In this document: positions 41,450 through 52,918 of the stretch, piece after piece
Position numbering within the stretch: position 1 is the stretch's first letter
How the letters are laid out: each line of letters opens with the position of its first letter
Assembly: GCA_030410095.1 (NCBI GenBank)
Contig: JAUFRC010000001.1
Span: forward strand, 2,616,501 to 2,680,500
From: Paracoccus cavernae
Lineage (GTDB): Bacteria > Pseudomonadota > Alphaproteobacteria > Rhodobacterales > Rhodobacteraceae
DNA: 64,000 bases
Reading direction: 5' to 3'
Position numbers and translations under genes: made by a program
Notes under the pieces: model-generated
What the model was told of the DNA's origin: nothing
The model's database searches: none
The model's input: the letters and a program-made list of their open reading frames with translations, nothing else

Positions 41450-42756
41450 TTACAAAACGTAGCGCGACAAATCGCTCGAGCGCGACAGATCGCCCAGATG
41501 CTTCTCGACGAAAGCGGCATCGACCTGAACCGCCTCGCCCGAACGGTCGGGCGCGCTGAAGGAGAGCTCTTCGAAGACGCGCTCGATCACGGTGTAAAGA
41601 CGGCGCGCCCCGATATTCTCGACCGATCCGTTCACATCCGCGGCGATCCGCGCCAAAGCGGCGATCCCGTCGGCAGTGAAGGTGACGGTCACGCCCTCGG
41701 TCGCCATCAGCGCGGTATATTGGCGCGTCAGGGCATTGTCGGTTTCGGTCAGGATGCGGACGAAATCCTCTTCGGTCAAAGCGCGCAGCTCGACACGGAT
41801 CGGCAGGCGGCCCTGAAGCTCGGGCAGCAGGTCCGAGGGTTTCGAGATATGGAAAGCGCCCGATGCGATAAACAGGATATGGTCGGTCTTGACCGGCCCG
41901 TATTTGGTCGAAACCGTCGTGCCCTCGATCAGCGGCAGCAGGTCGCGCTGCACGCCTTCACGCGAAACATCGCCGCCCCGAACATCAGAGCGCGCGGCAA
42001 CCTTGTCGATCTCGTCGATGAAAACGATGCCGTTCTGCTGGACCGATTCCAGTGCGGCCTCTTTGACGACCTCGTCATCCAGCAGCTTGTCGGCTTCTTC
42101 CGAAATCAGCAGCTCGTAGCTGTCGGCCACCGTCACCTTGCGGCGCACGCGACGACCGCCGAACGCCTTCATCAGGCTGCCCAGATCCATCATGCCGCCC
42201 ATCGCACCCGGCGGCTGGCCGGGGATCTCCATCGCGCCGAGCGGGTTGGAATTGTCCGTGACCTCCAGCTCGATCTCGGTCTTGTCCAGCTCGCCGCGCT
42301 TGAGCTTGTCGCGGAACATCTCGCGGGTCTGCTCGCGGGCGTTCTCGCCTGCCAAAGCGGCCACGACGCGGTCCTCGGCGGCCTGATAGGCCTTTGCCTT
42401 GACCTCCTCGCGCATACGGGTGCGGGTCTCGACGATGGCGGCATCGGTCAGATCGCGGATGATCTGCTCAACATCGCGGCCGACATAGCCGACCTCGGTG
42501 AATTTCGTCGCTTCGACCTTGAGGAAAGGCGCACGCGCCAGCTTGGCCAGACGGCGCGAGATCTCGGTCTTGCCGACGCCGGTCGGCCCGATCATCAGGA
42601 TGTTCTTGGGATAAACCTCGTCACGCAGGTCGTCGCCCAACTGCTTTCGGCGCCAACGGTTGCGAAGCGCAACGGCAACGGCGCGCTTGGCGTCTTTTGC
42701 CCGATGATGAAGCGGTCCAGCTCGCTTACGATCTCGCGCGGGGTGAGGTCAGTCAT
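41450..42756 (-). CDS. hslU: HslUV protease ATPase subunit
   Basis: AAA+ unfoldase of the HslUV protease. About 435 residues: N-terminal [20 protein letters not shown], Walker [10 protein letters not shown], long I-domain, Walker [11 protein letters not shown] and the C-terminal [11 protein letters not shown] tail that docks into HslV. One A is missing near 42694 (plus TTTT), restoring [17 protein letters not shown]. Its ATG overlaps the stop of the membrane gene upstream (ATGA), so expression is coupled to that gene and to hslV. Confidence 0.96.
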
Positions 42757-43825
42757 AGTGCACCTTTTGCATAGGGAGGCAGGCGGTCCTTGCCCGGGAA
42801 ATCGGGCAAAACGCGCATCAGTCGGGCCCGCAAAGGAACCCACCACGCGCCCAAAGCGGTAACCGCACCGCCGATCAGGATCAGGACCACGGGCCAGTCC
42901 AGCCCCTCGCCGCTCCGCGACGCAAGCGCCCAGATCAGCCAGGCCAGATAGCCGAGGCCCGCAGTCAGAAAACTGCGCCGGTCGATGACCAGCGCGAAAA
43001 TGGTCATCACGACCAGAACGCATGCCATTGCGACAAACTGCGCCGCGCCGACCAACCCCAGCGCGGTCTGCGCCAGAGTATTAACGATCGCGGGCGCAGC
43101 CAGCAGATGCAGCCAAAAGGCCGAGGCCGAATAGCGCCCCAGGCGATGGGGTCGCGCATATCGAACCACAGCCCTGCCGCCGCAGCCGCCAGACCGAAGA
43201 CCAGCGTCGTGAAGGCCAGCCGCGAGCCCTGCCAGAGGTCGAACATCACGTCGAAATCCTGGCGGCCCAGAAAAGCCATCGTCTCGTATGGCGCCGCCAC
43301 GGCCAGCATCACCATCAGCCCGCTCAAGCCGATTAGCAGCATGGTGAAGGGCAGGCGGAAGATGCGGTACCACAGAAGCAGTGCCGCCAATGTTCCGCCG
43401 AAGACCGTCAACAGGCTGCCGCGCAGACCGGTCTGTGTCGTCATGTTCGACAAGACCAGCCAGCCCAGCAGCACAAGAACCGCGAGGGCATAGCCGCAAA
43501 CCAGCACGATCGACGGCAGGACCATCCGCCGCTTCAGGGTGAAGTAGCGCGCAAGCCCCATGCTCAGCACGATGCCGACAATGCTCAGGACCAAGGCATC
43601 CCCGCTCATCGCGGCCAATCCCATGATCCCGGACATCAGGATGAGCAGCCCGACAGAGATGAAAATCTCGGCAAAACCGCGAAACAGCTCGAAGGCCTCG
43701 TCATCGCGGGCAGGGGCACCGGCCAATCGCTGCGCGGCCAAAGCCTGCACAGAGGCCGCCTGCGCCTCGCTCACCATGCCGGCCGCCACTGCCGCCCGCA
43801 AATCACCCTGCGTCACTTCCACCAT
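42753..43825 (-). CDS. Multi-pass membrane protein between hslV and hslU
   Basis: About 357 residues: a short soluble N-terminus (VEVTQGDLRAAVAAGMVSEAQ, DUF2157-like) and about ten membrane helices. Function unknown. A G is missing at 43148-43151; joined reading RDPHRLGRYSASAFWLHLLAAP. It separates the two subunits of the HslUV protease, normally adjacent, and overlaps hslU by 4 bases, so it is part of the operon. Whether it has anything to do with proteolysis is open. Confidence 0.72.
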
Positions 43826-43899
43826 CAGCCGGTTACCTCCGCGCCCGATCTTTCATGCCGAAATATCCCGGGAGTCCGCAGGACGGGGCAGAGCCCCCA

Positions 43900-44459
43900 T
43901 CATGCATCCGAACCCAGAACTTCGACGGTCAGGTTTCCATTGGTATAGACGCAGATGTCCGAGGCAATCTTCATCGCCTTGCGCGCGATGGTCTCGGCAT
44001 CCTCGCCGCCCTCCATCAGGCCGCGCGCCGCAAAGCGTAGTTCCCGCCCGAGCCGATTGCCGCGACATCATGTTCGGGCTCGAGCACATCGCCCGCGCCG
44101 GTCACCACGAAAATATCGACGCCGTCGGTGACGATCAGCATCGCCTCGAGGTTGCGCAGATATTTGTCGGTGCGCCAATCCTTCGCCAGTTCGACGCAGG
44201 CGCGCGCCATCTGGCCGGGCAGGGCCTCCAGCTTCTTCTCCAGCCGCTCCAGCAGCGTAAAGGCATCCGCGGTCGAGCCCGCGAAACCCACCACCACATC
44301 GCGCCCGCCGGGCGAGAGCCGGCGCACTTTGCGCGCGGTGCCCTTCATCACGGTCGGCCCGACGCTCACCTGTCCGTCACCCGCGACCACAACGCGGCCG
44401 TTGCGTCTGACCGCAAGGATCGTCGTGCCATGCCAACCGGGAAACTTGTCTTCCGCCAT
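43900..44459 (-). CDS. hslV: HslUV protease peptidase subunit
   Basis: About 186 residues. The propeptide [11 protein letters not shown] precedes the catalytic N-terminal Thr of TTILAVRR. Further motifs are [17 protein letters not shown] and [16 protein letters not shown] is missing near 44032 (plus CCGCAAAGC), causing a false stop after YALRRAA; restored reading continues to [11 protein letters not shown]. Heat-shock-type promoter upstream (44487-44513). Confidence 0.95.
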
Positions 44460-44486
44460 GCGATTAACTCCTTCGTTGGCTTTGAA

Positions 44487-44513
44487 ATATGGCCGCACAG
44501 GGGCTTTCGCAAG
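44487..44513 (-). promoter_or_regulatory. Candidate RpoH (heat-shock) promoter of hslV
   Basis: Minus strand CTTG, 17-base spacer, CCATAT; fits the alphaproteobacterial RpoH pattern (CTTG and CCATAT-like -10). It lies 28 bases before the hslV start, and hslVU is a classic RpoH target. Confidence 0.5.
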
Positions 44514-44540
44514 CCGCCACCTCTGGCTAGAGTTCCCGTC

Positions 44541-45443
44541 ATGAGCGAAATCAAGCGTCTGCGTGTCTATCTCGAAGCGCCCATGCTGGAAACGGCACGG
44601 GCCGGAACCTTCAACTTCCTCAATCAGGTCAAGGCCGCGGTCACCGAGGCCGGATGGGAACTCGAATGGCGCGAAACCGGCGCCATTGCCCGCAACGAAG
44701 CCCCCGCTGAATCCGGCTATGCGTTGTTTCACGCCGAAGCCCCGACCCATGCGCGCGCGCTCAGCTTCCGGCGCGCCTATTTCTACCCGTTCTGGCAGAT
44801 CGAGCCGCATCAGCAACGCTGGCGCTTCCATGTCGCGACCGAGACTTTCGCGCCGCAGGAACATGCCGTGCAGGAGGCCGAGAGCTTCACCGCCAAGCTC
44901 CGCGCCCGCGTCGCCCCCGGCAAGACCGCCAGCAGGGGCAATTTCGTGCTGATCCCGCTCCAGGGCCGCATCCGCATCTGCCGCTCGTTCCAGACCATGA
45001 GCCCGATCGACATGGTCGCGGCCGTTGCCGAAACCGGCCGCCCCGCCATAGCCACCCTGCATCCGGGCGAGGATTACTCGTCAAGGGACCGCGAGGCGCT
45101 GGACGAGCTGGCGGCGCGCTTCCCCAATCTGACCATCGGCGGCCAGACGGCGGCGCTTTTGCCCGAATGCGCCTTTGTCGCGACCCAAAACAGCGCCGCG
45201 GCCTTCGAGGGTTTTCTCTTCGACAAACCCGCCGTTCTCTTCGGCCAGTCCGATTTCCACCATATCGCGCTGAATGTGGCCGAGCTCGGGGCCGCGCAGG
45301 CGCTGGCGCTCGCGCCGCATTACCGGCCCGATTTCGCGCTTTATCTGTTCTGGTTCCTGCGCCGCATGGCCGTGAATGCCACCGCCCCCGATGCGACCGA
45401 ACAGATCCGCACCGCAATGAGAAGGGGCGGCTGGCCCATCTGA
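44541..45443 (+). CDS. Conserved protein resembling capsule/surface-glycan transferases
   Basis: 300 residues, intact frame, no signal peptide. Not firmly recognised. The C-terminal stretch [30 protein letters not shown] has the shape of the KpsS/KpsC sugar-binding loop (a Ser-rich turn, a conserved Glu, then KPAVLFG), and the N-terminal part has alternating strand-helix pattern, so a GT-B fold is possible. Divergent from hslV. A stem-loop follows the stop. Function left open. Confidence 0.6.
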   Translation: MSEIKRLRVYLEAPMLETARAGTFNFLNQVKAAVTEAGWELEWRETGAIARNEAPAESGYALFHAEAPTHARALSFRRAYFYPFWQIEPHQQRWRFHVATETFAPQEHAVQEAESFTAKLRARVAPGKTASRGNFVLIPLQGRIRICRSFQTMSPIDMVAAVAETGRPAIATLHPGEDYSSRDREALDELAARFPNLTIGGQTAALLPECAFVATQNSAAAFEGFLFDKPAVLFGQSDFHHIALNVAELGAAQALALAPHYRPDFALYLFWFLRRMAVNATAPDATEQIRTAMRRGGWPI

Positions 45444-45481
45444 CCGCCGCCCCTGATTGTCCGCCCTTTCGGGCGCTCGCC

Positions 45482-45494
45482 TTCACGTGGAACA
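45482..45494. promoter_or_regulatory. parS-like site 2
   Basis: Minus strand TGTTCCACGTGAA matches 13 consecutive positions of the ParB-binding consensus TGTTNCACGTGAAACA; the last three bases differ. It lies in the short gap between the 44541 gene and trxA. Confidence 0.35.
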
Positions 45495-45495
45495 G

Positions 45496-45520
45496 ATGCC
45501 GGCGACGCATGCGCCGGCAT
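45496..45520 (+). terminator. Terminator between the 44541 gene and trxA
   Basis: ATGCCGGCG-ACGCATG-CGCCGGCAT followed by TTTCATG. Perfect 9-base arms. With trxA converging, it may act on both. Confidence 0.75.
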
Positions 45521-45543
45521 TTTCATGCTCCGGCCGGATCCGT

Positions 45544-45863
45544 TCAGATCGATCGTCGATCCAGGCCTTGAGTGCCGCTTTCGGCGCAGCACCGATCTTG
45601 TTCGAGACGACTTCGCCGTCCTTGAACAGGAACAGCGCCGGAATGCCGCGCACGCCGAGGGCGGCAGGGCTCTCGGGGTTCTCGTCGACATTGACCTTCA
45701 CGATCTTGACCTTGTCGCCATATTCGGCGGCAAGCTCTTCGAGCGACGGGCCGATCATGCGGCAGGGGCCACACCATTCCGCCCAGAAGTCGACGACGAC
45801 GGGGACAGAGGATTGTTTGACTTCGATATCGAAGCTCGCATCGGTAACGGCGGTCGTGGCCAT
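45544..45863 (-). CDS. trxA: Thioredoxin
   Basis: Redox protein of 106 residues once repaired: [18 protein letters not shown] with active site WCGPC and cis-Pro in RGIPALFLF. As printed the frame runs past the natural end into [13 protein letters not shown]. Adding one base at the GATC of 45551-45554 makes GANTC and ends the protein as WIDDSI (or WIDESI), exactly the usual length. Located between addA and a divergent sugar gene as in other Rhodobacteraceae. Confidence 0.95.
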
Positions 45864-45917
45864 CTGAAACTCCTGTTTCCCATCCGGACGCACCGGATCA
45901 ATTCTGTTGGTAAAGAG

Positions 45918-48900
45918 CTAGGAGCCGAACAGCCTCTGGTCAACCCCGACCAGCGATTGATCGAGCAGGTCGTCCCCGATCACCTCCATCCGCCGCGCCT
46001 TTGTCCACAGTACCGCAACCGCAACCGCGCGGTCGGGATAGATCTGGCGCAGCGCGGCGCGATAGGCGGCAAGCTGGCGCAAAATCCCCAAAGGCGTGGC
46101 GGCTGGACCCTCGGGAACCTCGCGGTTCGACTTGAAATCGACCGCCAGCACCCGCGCCGGCGTCACGATCAGGCGGTCGACCGCGCCGGTGATCACGCCG
46201 AAATCGGGGAGTTCGCCGACCAGAGAAACTTCGCGCAGAACCACCGCATCCGCAGGCAGATCGAAGACTTCACCCAATTCGGGCGCGCCGACGACATCCG
46301 CAGCCTCGGTCAGAAGCTCGGCGAGGGTCTCGTCATCGGGCAGGCCGCCTTCTTCGTTCGACAGGATGTCGCGGGCCAATTGCTCCCATTCGTCGGGGTC
46401 ATGGTCGGGCAGATGTTCGAGCAGCAGGTGAAGCCGCGTCCCCGCCAGCATCGCCGCCGCGATATCGCCTTCGACATCCGAGGGTGCGCCGATCACCTTG
46501 GCCCCGCCAAGCGCGGTCGCAGCCACCGGACGCGGCGGGCGGCTGCGGGTCTGGGCGGGTTGGCGCAGCCAGTCAGGCTCGGCAATGACGACCTCTTCGC
46601 GCGGCGCGGTCTCGGGGCGCTCTCGGGCCAGTCGCCGTGGCTGAAGCGGCGGATCTCGCCGCCGAAAGGCGCTTTGTGACGGCTTTCGACCATGCCCTCC
46701 AGACGCGCCAGCCCGTCGCCGACCTGCGCGTGCCAGCTGTCTTCGCCCAGTCCGACCTCGCCCGCCGCCGCGACGATCAACCATGTCTCGGCTCGGGTCA
46801 GCCCGACATAAAGCAGGCGTTTGCGCTCGAGGATCTGGCGCTCGGTCTGCTCGGCGGCGAGGGTCGCGATATCGGCGGGCCGCTCGTCCTTGCGGCCGCG
46901 CCAGACCGGTGCCGCACCCGGCACGCGCATGATCTGCGCCTCGCGCGGGGCACGGCGTTTGGCGGCATCGGGCATGATCACGATCGGGCTTTCGAGCCCT
47001 TTGGAGCCGTGAACCGTCATCACGCGGATCAGCCCCTCGCCCTCTTCACTGGCCGAGCCGGCCTGACGGCGGACCTCGACCTCGTCTCCCTCGAGCCAGA
47101 CCAGAAACCCCGTCAGCGAGGGCACGTCGGAGCCCTCGTAGACCAAGGCCTGCGACAGCAGCTCGTCGATACCGTCCTCGGCCTCGGGACCCAACCGCGC
47201 GATCAGCTTTTCGCGGCCGTTATGGCGGATCAGCAGGCGCGAAATCATGTCGTAGGGCCGCATGAAGCCGGTCTGGCCCATCAGGTCGGACAGGATCTCG
47301 ACCGCTTGGCGATGGTCGGATTCGCGCAGGCGCTGCCAGAGATAGGCCTTGCCCTCGCGCCCGACCGCGAGGCGGTAAAGGTCATCCTCGGAAAGGCCGA
47401 AAAGCGGCGAGCGCAAAGCCTCGGCCAGCGCCAGATCGTCTTCGGGCGTGGCCACCACCGCCAGCGTCGAGCGGATGTCCATCACCGCCAGCTCGGCCGC
47501 CAGCTTGAGCCGGTCCGCCCCCGCCACCGGCAGCCGCGCGGCTTTCAGCGCGCCAATGACCTCGGCGAAAAGATCCGAGCGGCGCTGGACGAGGATCAGC
47601 ACGTCGCCAGCGCGAATGCGGCGGATCTTGTTGGTCTTGGCATCGAAAATCGGCTGGCCCAACATCCCCGCGATCCCTTCGGCAATCGCACGCGCCAGCT
47701 CGGATGTTTCCGAGTTTTCCGCCCCTGATCGACCGGATCGGTCCAGTCGCCCGGCTCGGGTGCATCGGGTTTGGGAATTGCCGGCCACAGATCGACGCGG
47801 CCGGGAAGGGCGGTCCGAAAAGCGATATGGCGCGGCGGATCGCCCAAGCCCCGCGCCGCATCGCCCGCAAAAACCGCATCCACCGCCGACAGGATCGCAG
47901 CCGAAGAGCGGAAGGAATGGCGCAGTTCCAGCACCTGCATCGGGCGGCCGACGGCCTCGAACGCCTCGGAAAAACCCTGACGGCGCTCCTCGAAAACCGC
48001 GATATCCGCGCCTTGGAAGGAATAGATCGACTGTTTCGGGTCGCCCACGACGAAAAGCGTGCGCTCGTCATCGGCCCGCGCGCCGTCGCCGGAGGTGAAC
48101 TCGTCGGTCAGCCGCTGGATCACCTGCCATTGCTCGGGCGAGGTATCCTGAGCCTCGTCGACCAGAATGTGGTCAATCCCGCCGTCCAGCCGGAAGAGCA
48201 CCCATTGCGCCATCGAGCTTTCCGACAAAAGCGCCGCCGTTTTTCCAATGAGATCGTCGAAATCGAGCCAGCCCGCCCCGCGTTTCGCCGCCTCGTAGCG
48301 CAGATGGAACGCATGGCCGAACCGCTGCAGCGCCAGCGTGCGCTCGGCATGGGAAAGCGCGAGGCGCTGCGCCCGCGCCCCTCGACCCGTGCCATGAGAT
48401 GATCGAGATCGTCCATGAAGGGCGCACAGGCCCCGCTGCGCAGCCGCTTTGGTCGGGAAGCTGCCGATCTTGGCTGTAAACGGCTCTTTCGCGCCCGATC
48501 CGGTCAGCAAAACCCCTTCGAGAATGGTGAGCTCGGCCATTGCGGGCGCGGCCCAATCGCCATCCGACAGCTTGGCGGCGGCCTTGCTGTCATTGGCGCC
48601 GCTGGCCGCGAGAAGGGGGATGATTTTGTGATCACATCGGCATTCCCGCCGACGAAAACGTCGCGTTTCAGATCGGCCCAGCCGAAACCCGCCTCCAGCC
48701 CGGCCATCTCCCAGACAGCCGCGGCATCGGGCGGGGCGTCGAAGCCCTCGAGACCGGCCAGAAAACCGTCGATCTGCTCGCCCGATTGCAGCGTCAGAAG
48801 GTCCTGCAGCTCTGGCGCATCCTCGCGCGCCATATCCTCGATGATTTCGGCGCGGATCAGCGTGCCCGTGCGGTCGTCGAGCTCAGAAAAGCCGTGCGGA

Positions 48901-49309
48901 ACGCCGGCCTCGAGCGGAAAGCGCCGCAAAACGCCCGCGCAAAAGCTGTGGATCGTCTGGACCTTGAGGCCCCCGGCGTCTCGATCGCGCGGGCGAACAG
49001 GCGGCGGGCGGCGGGAAGATCGGGTTCTCCGACTTCGCCCAAAGCAGCCAGTTCCTTGCGCAAACCGGCCTCTGGCAGCATCGCCCATTCGCCCAGACGG
49101 CGCAAAAGCCGGTTCTGCATCTCGGTCGCGGCGGCCTTGGTATAGGTCAGACACAAGATGCGCTCGGGCGCGGTTCCGGCCAGCAAAAGCCGCGCCACGC
49201 GATCGGTCAGCACCCGTGTCTTGCCCGAGCCCGCATTGGCCGTCAGCCAGGTCGAGCGGCGCGGATCGGCCGCACGGACCTGTGCAAGCGTCGCCTCATC
49301 CATCGTCAT
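45918..49309 (-). CDS. addA: Double-strand break repair helicase AddA
   Basis: Helicase-nuclease subunit of AddAB (RecBCD equivalent). About 1130 residues: Walker A NAGSGKTRVL, motif II LVDEAQDTSPEQW, motif III GDPKQSIYSFQGAD, later VMTVHGSKGLE and the C-terminal RecB-type nuclease core VDFKSN. Six frameshifts: losses near 46614, 47722, 48378, 48623 and 48970 and one gained G near 48431. The ATG at 49309 lies inside the end of addB, indicating translational coupling. Confidence 0.92.
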
Positions 49310-52227
49310 GATCGCCAATCTTCTCGGGGTCGCGGGTTCGGTGGGCGACCATTCGCCCAGCCGCGACAAGTGGTCGTAATCGCTGCCGTGAGAGCTTTGC
49401 TCCATCGCGAGGCGGGCGGTAAAGCCGCGCTCTCCCTGCAGGTATTTCGTGATCAGCGCGACGAAACCGTCCCATGTCTGATCCGCAAAGCCCAAGGGAA
49501 ATCGCGCGGCTCGGTCGCGCCCTCGCCGCCCAGCTGAATATAGCTGATGCCGGCAACCTCGGCCTGACCCAGCTTGTCGAAGGCACCGCGTTCGGCCAAA
49601 GCGGCTTCGAGCGGGAGCTGCTTGTCGAAATGCGCGATCTGCTTGTCGGTCGGCGGCTTGCCGGATTTGTAGTCGTAGATATGCACCCGCCCGTCGGGCA
49701 AAGTGTCGATCCGGTCGGGCCGCGCGGTCAGCGCGAAGTCAAAGCCCGCAACCACCGCCTTGCCGCGATTTTCGATCACGGTGGGCAGACTTCCGGCCCG
49801 CAGCCGCGCGGATTCGTCCTTGACCAGCTGGTCGGCGATCCCCGCGATCCGTGCCCGCCAGAAAAGCCGCGCCGAGGGCCAAGGCACCTCGGCTTCGAGC
49901 ACCTCGTCGGTCTTGCGCATCAAAACGGCCTTGAGCGTCGCGGGATCGGTCGCATCGCCGCGCGCCTGCAAAAGCCCTGAACGATGGCGTGCAGGACATT
50001 GCCGCGCTCGGCCGGATCGGGTTCGGCGCGCAGGGGCGGCAGGCGGTTCAGGCCCAGAACGCGGCGCGCATAGACGGCATAGGGGTCGCGGATCAGCGTG
50101 CGCACCTCGGTCACCGACATCACCTTGAGCGCGGGCGGCGGCGGGATCGGCGAGGGCGCAAAGCCGCCGGACGCTTGTCGCGTGCACGGCCCTGAAGCGC
50201 CGCCAGATCAAGCCAATGCTGGCCGCGGTCGCGCATGCCGGCCAAGGCCTCCTTGCCGCGTTGCGCGGGCAGGCCACCCAAAAGGTTCACCAGCCGGTTC
50301 AGCCAGCGCGAGGGGATCGTCTCGGCCTCGGCATCGCGGCGCGCGCGGGTCAGGATGACTTGCGGCGAGGCGATCGCCTGCTGGAAGTCATGCGCGGCAA
50401 GGCCCACGCGCCGCTCGGGCAGGGTCAGCCCCGCCGCCAGACGCATCGGGCGCGACAGCCACGGATCGGGTTTGAGCGCCTGCGGCCAGCCGCCCTCGTT
50501 CAGGCCGGCAAGGATCAGCAGCGGGGATTTCTCGGTCCTCGCCTCGCGCGGGCCGCGGTAATGGATCAGCGGATGGGGGATCGCATCTTCGCGGACGTTC
50601 TGGTTGTTCATCTCGCGCGTCAAGAAGTCCGAAAACTCGCCCGGCCGCATGTCGTGGCCCAGATGGGCATGGGTCGAAAGATGGGCCAGAAGCGCCTTGG
50701 ATTCGCGGCCCGGACGTTCCTTCCACAGCTCGGATCCTCGGCAGTGCCGGCGGGACCGGCGGCGAGATCACCCGCCAGCGCCACCAGATCGGCCAGCCGT
50801 TGCGCCAAGGGACGCGGCGCGCGGTCTTCGCCCAAAGGCGCCAGACGCTCCATCGTGGCGGCCAGCCATTCGGCCCAGTCACGGCGGGTCTCGTCGCGTT
50901 TGCTGCCCCATTGGCGCATGAAGTCGCCATCGGGAAAGGCGGGACCGTGACGGCGCAGATCGAGTTCGAGATCGCGCGTCAGGCGCTGGTGTTCGCGCCG
51001 CATCTCTTTGCCCGAACCCGAATGGGCGAGCGGATGTTTGAGCAGCACCAGCAAGGCATCGACGGTCAGCGGCTGGCCGAAAAGCCCCGCGACATGCCGC
51101 AAAAACAGCCCCGGAGAGGTCAGCGACAACGGGCGGCCGGCGCTGTCGTCGGGGATGATGCTCCAACGGTCGAGCGCCGAGGTCACGCGCCTGAGCAGCC
51201 CGCGATCGGGCGAGAGCAGCGTCAGCTCGCGGCCCTCTTCGGCGGCTTCGCGCATGATCAGCGCAATCGCCTCGGCCTCCTCGCCCGGCTGCTCTGCCTC
51301 TATCAGGGTGATGCCGGCGGTGGGGCCGACGAGATCGCCCAGATCCGGCCCTTCGGCGATCCATTGATCGGTCACGGGGGCGGGGCGCAGCGCCAGAGAC
51401 ATCAGCCGGTTGCGCGCCGGATCGGGGGCGGAATGGGTCGCGGTCCAATCCCGCGGCGTCCCGAACTCGGCGATGAAGGGGCGAAACGGGCCTGCGGGTG
51501 ATCCTCGGCCCGCGTGTCGAGCATTTTCCAGACCGAAGCATCCTGCCAAGGGTCGTAACCCGGCAGAACCACCGCCCCATCGGCAGCCGCGCCGCCGCCA
51601 TCATGAAATCGCGCGTCGCCCCGAAAGAGCCGGTCGAGCCCGCGACAACCACCGGATCTTGTGGAAGGTTGCGCCCATCACCCCAAGCCGTAGCCATCGC
51701 TTGGGCAGCATCGCGCAGCCGCGCCTCGGTATCTTGCGCGGGTCTCGCCATATAATAGCCGGTCGCGATCTTGAGAAACGCAAGCGAGCGCGCCCAGTGC
51801 TGGGCATGGTCGGAGGCGTCGATGCGGTCGAGATCGGCGGCATCCAACCCTTCGAGCTGCATTTCCGCCATGAGGTCGGACAGCGAGGCCGCAAGTTCGG
51901 GCACGGATTGCCCGCGCGCCAGATCGGGCTGGGCCTTGAGCACCGCATCGATCAGGCGGCCCAGCTCCAGCCGGCGCGCCAGACGCGCGGTGATCGCGCC
52001 ACCGCCGATTGCCGTCACCTGCTCGATCTTCGGCAAAAAGCGCGGGCCGCGCGTCAGCAAAGCCTCGCGCAGGGCAATCGCCGTCCGGCCCGAGTTCACA
52101 TAGACCGTGACGCGCGCCATCGCTTCGGGAGGGTTCCCGCCATGCGCTCGATCAACCCGTCGGCAAGGGCTGCGGCGAAATCCACGCCGCAGGGCAGGGC
52201 GAAAAGCCCCGATTGCCAGTCAGCCAT
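49296..52227 (-). CDS. addB: Double-strand break repair protein AddB
   Basis: Partner of AddA, a UvrD-like fold without helicase activity plus a RecB-type nuclease. About 980 residues: start MADWQSGLFALPCGVDFAA, middle TLIEAEQPGEEAEAIALIM, LILAGLNEGGWPQ, and nuclease core YDYKSGKPPTDKQ. Eight breaks near 49326, 49496, 49976, 50160, 50733 (a GATC that repairs to GANTC), 51478, 51580 and 52127. After repair of the run at 49326 the gene ends 14 bases inside addA. Starts 5 bases after the nucleotidyltransferase stop. Confidence 0.9.
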
Positions 52228-52232
52228 TGCGC

Positions 52233-52918
52233 TCAGCCATACAGAAGCTCCTCGGCCAGCGGAATCGCGTCGGGACGACCGACATCGCCCCAGCCGCCCT
52301 TATGGGCGAGGCCGAAAGCGCGGCCATCGGCCAGCATCAGATCCCACAGCCGGTTGAGCGAAAAAGCCGCGTCGCCGATCTCGGCCAGACGCTCGGTCTT
52401 GATGATCTGCGCCCCGCCATAGACGAAGTTTCCCTTGCGGGTCAGGCGGCCTTCGCCGTCCATCGCGAAATCGCCGCCTCCGATCCGTCCGCGTGCCGCC
52501 CGCAGCGGGATCAGCGCCAGAAGAGCATCCATCCGCGCGGGGTCCCAAGCCTCGCGCAACGCAGCGATCGGGTTCGCCCCCGTCCAGACGACATCGGGGT
52601 TGAGCGTAACGACCGGCCCCGCGCCCAAAAGCGGCAGCGCCTTTTTCAGGCCGCCGCCGGTTTCCAGAAGCGCGTCGCTTTCATCGGAAATCGTGATCCC
52701 CTCGCGGCCCGCCAGATGGGTGACGATCTGCTCGCCAAGGTAATGGGTGTTGACCACGACCTCGGCGACACCGCCCTCGCGCGCCAGATCAAGGGCGCGG
52801 TCCAAAGCGTGCGCCGCCCGACCTTGAGCAGCGGCTTGGGGGTTTTGTCGGTCAGCGGGGCCATACGCGTGCCTTTACCGGCCGCAAACAGCATCAATAC
52901 TCGCGGTGCGTCGGACAT
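52233..52918 (-). CDS. Sugar-1-phosphate nucleotidyltransferase, MurU-like
   Basis: About 229 residues. Signature LFAAGKGTRMAPLTDKTPKPL for nucleoside triphosphate binding, then VVVNTHYLGEQI and NPDVVWTG. In Pseudomonas and Caulobacter the analogous MurU makes UDP-MurNAc from MurNAc-1-phosphate after AmgK. Here the gene overlaps the end of the kinase-bearing fusion by 25 bases, which fits that pair. A base is missing near 52803; restored TLLDRALDLA. Confidence 0.85.
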
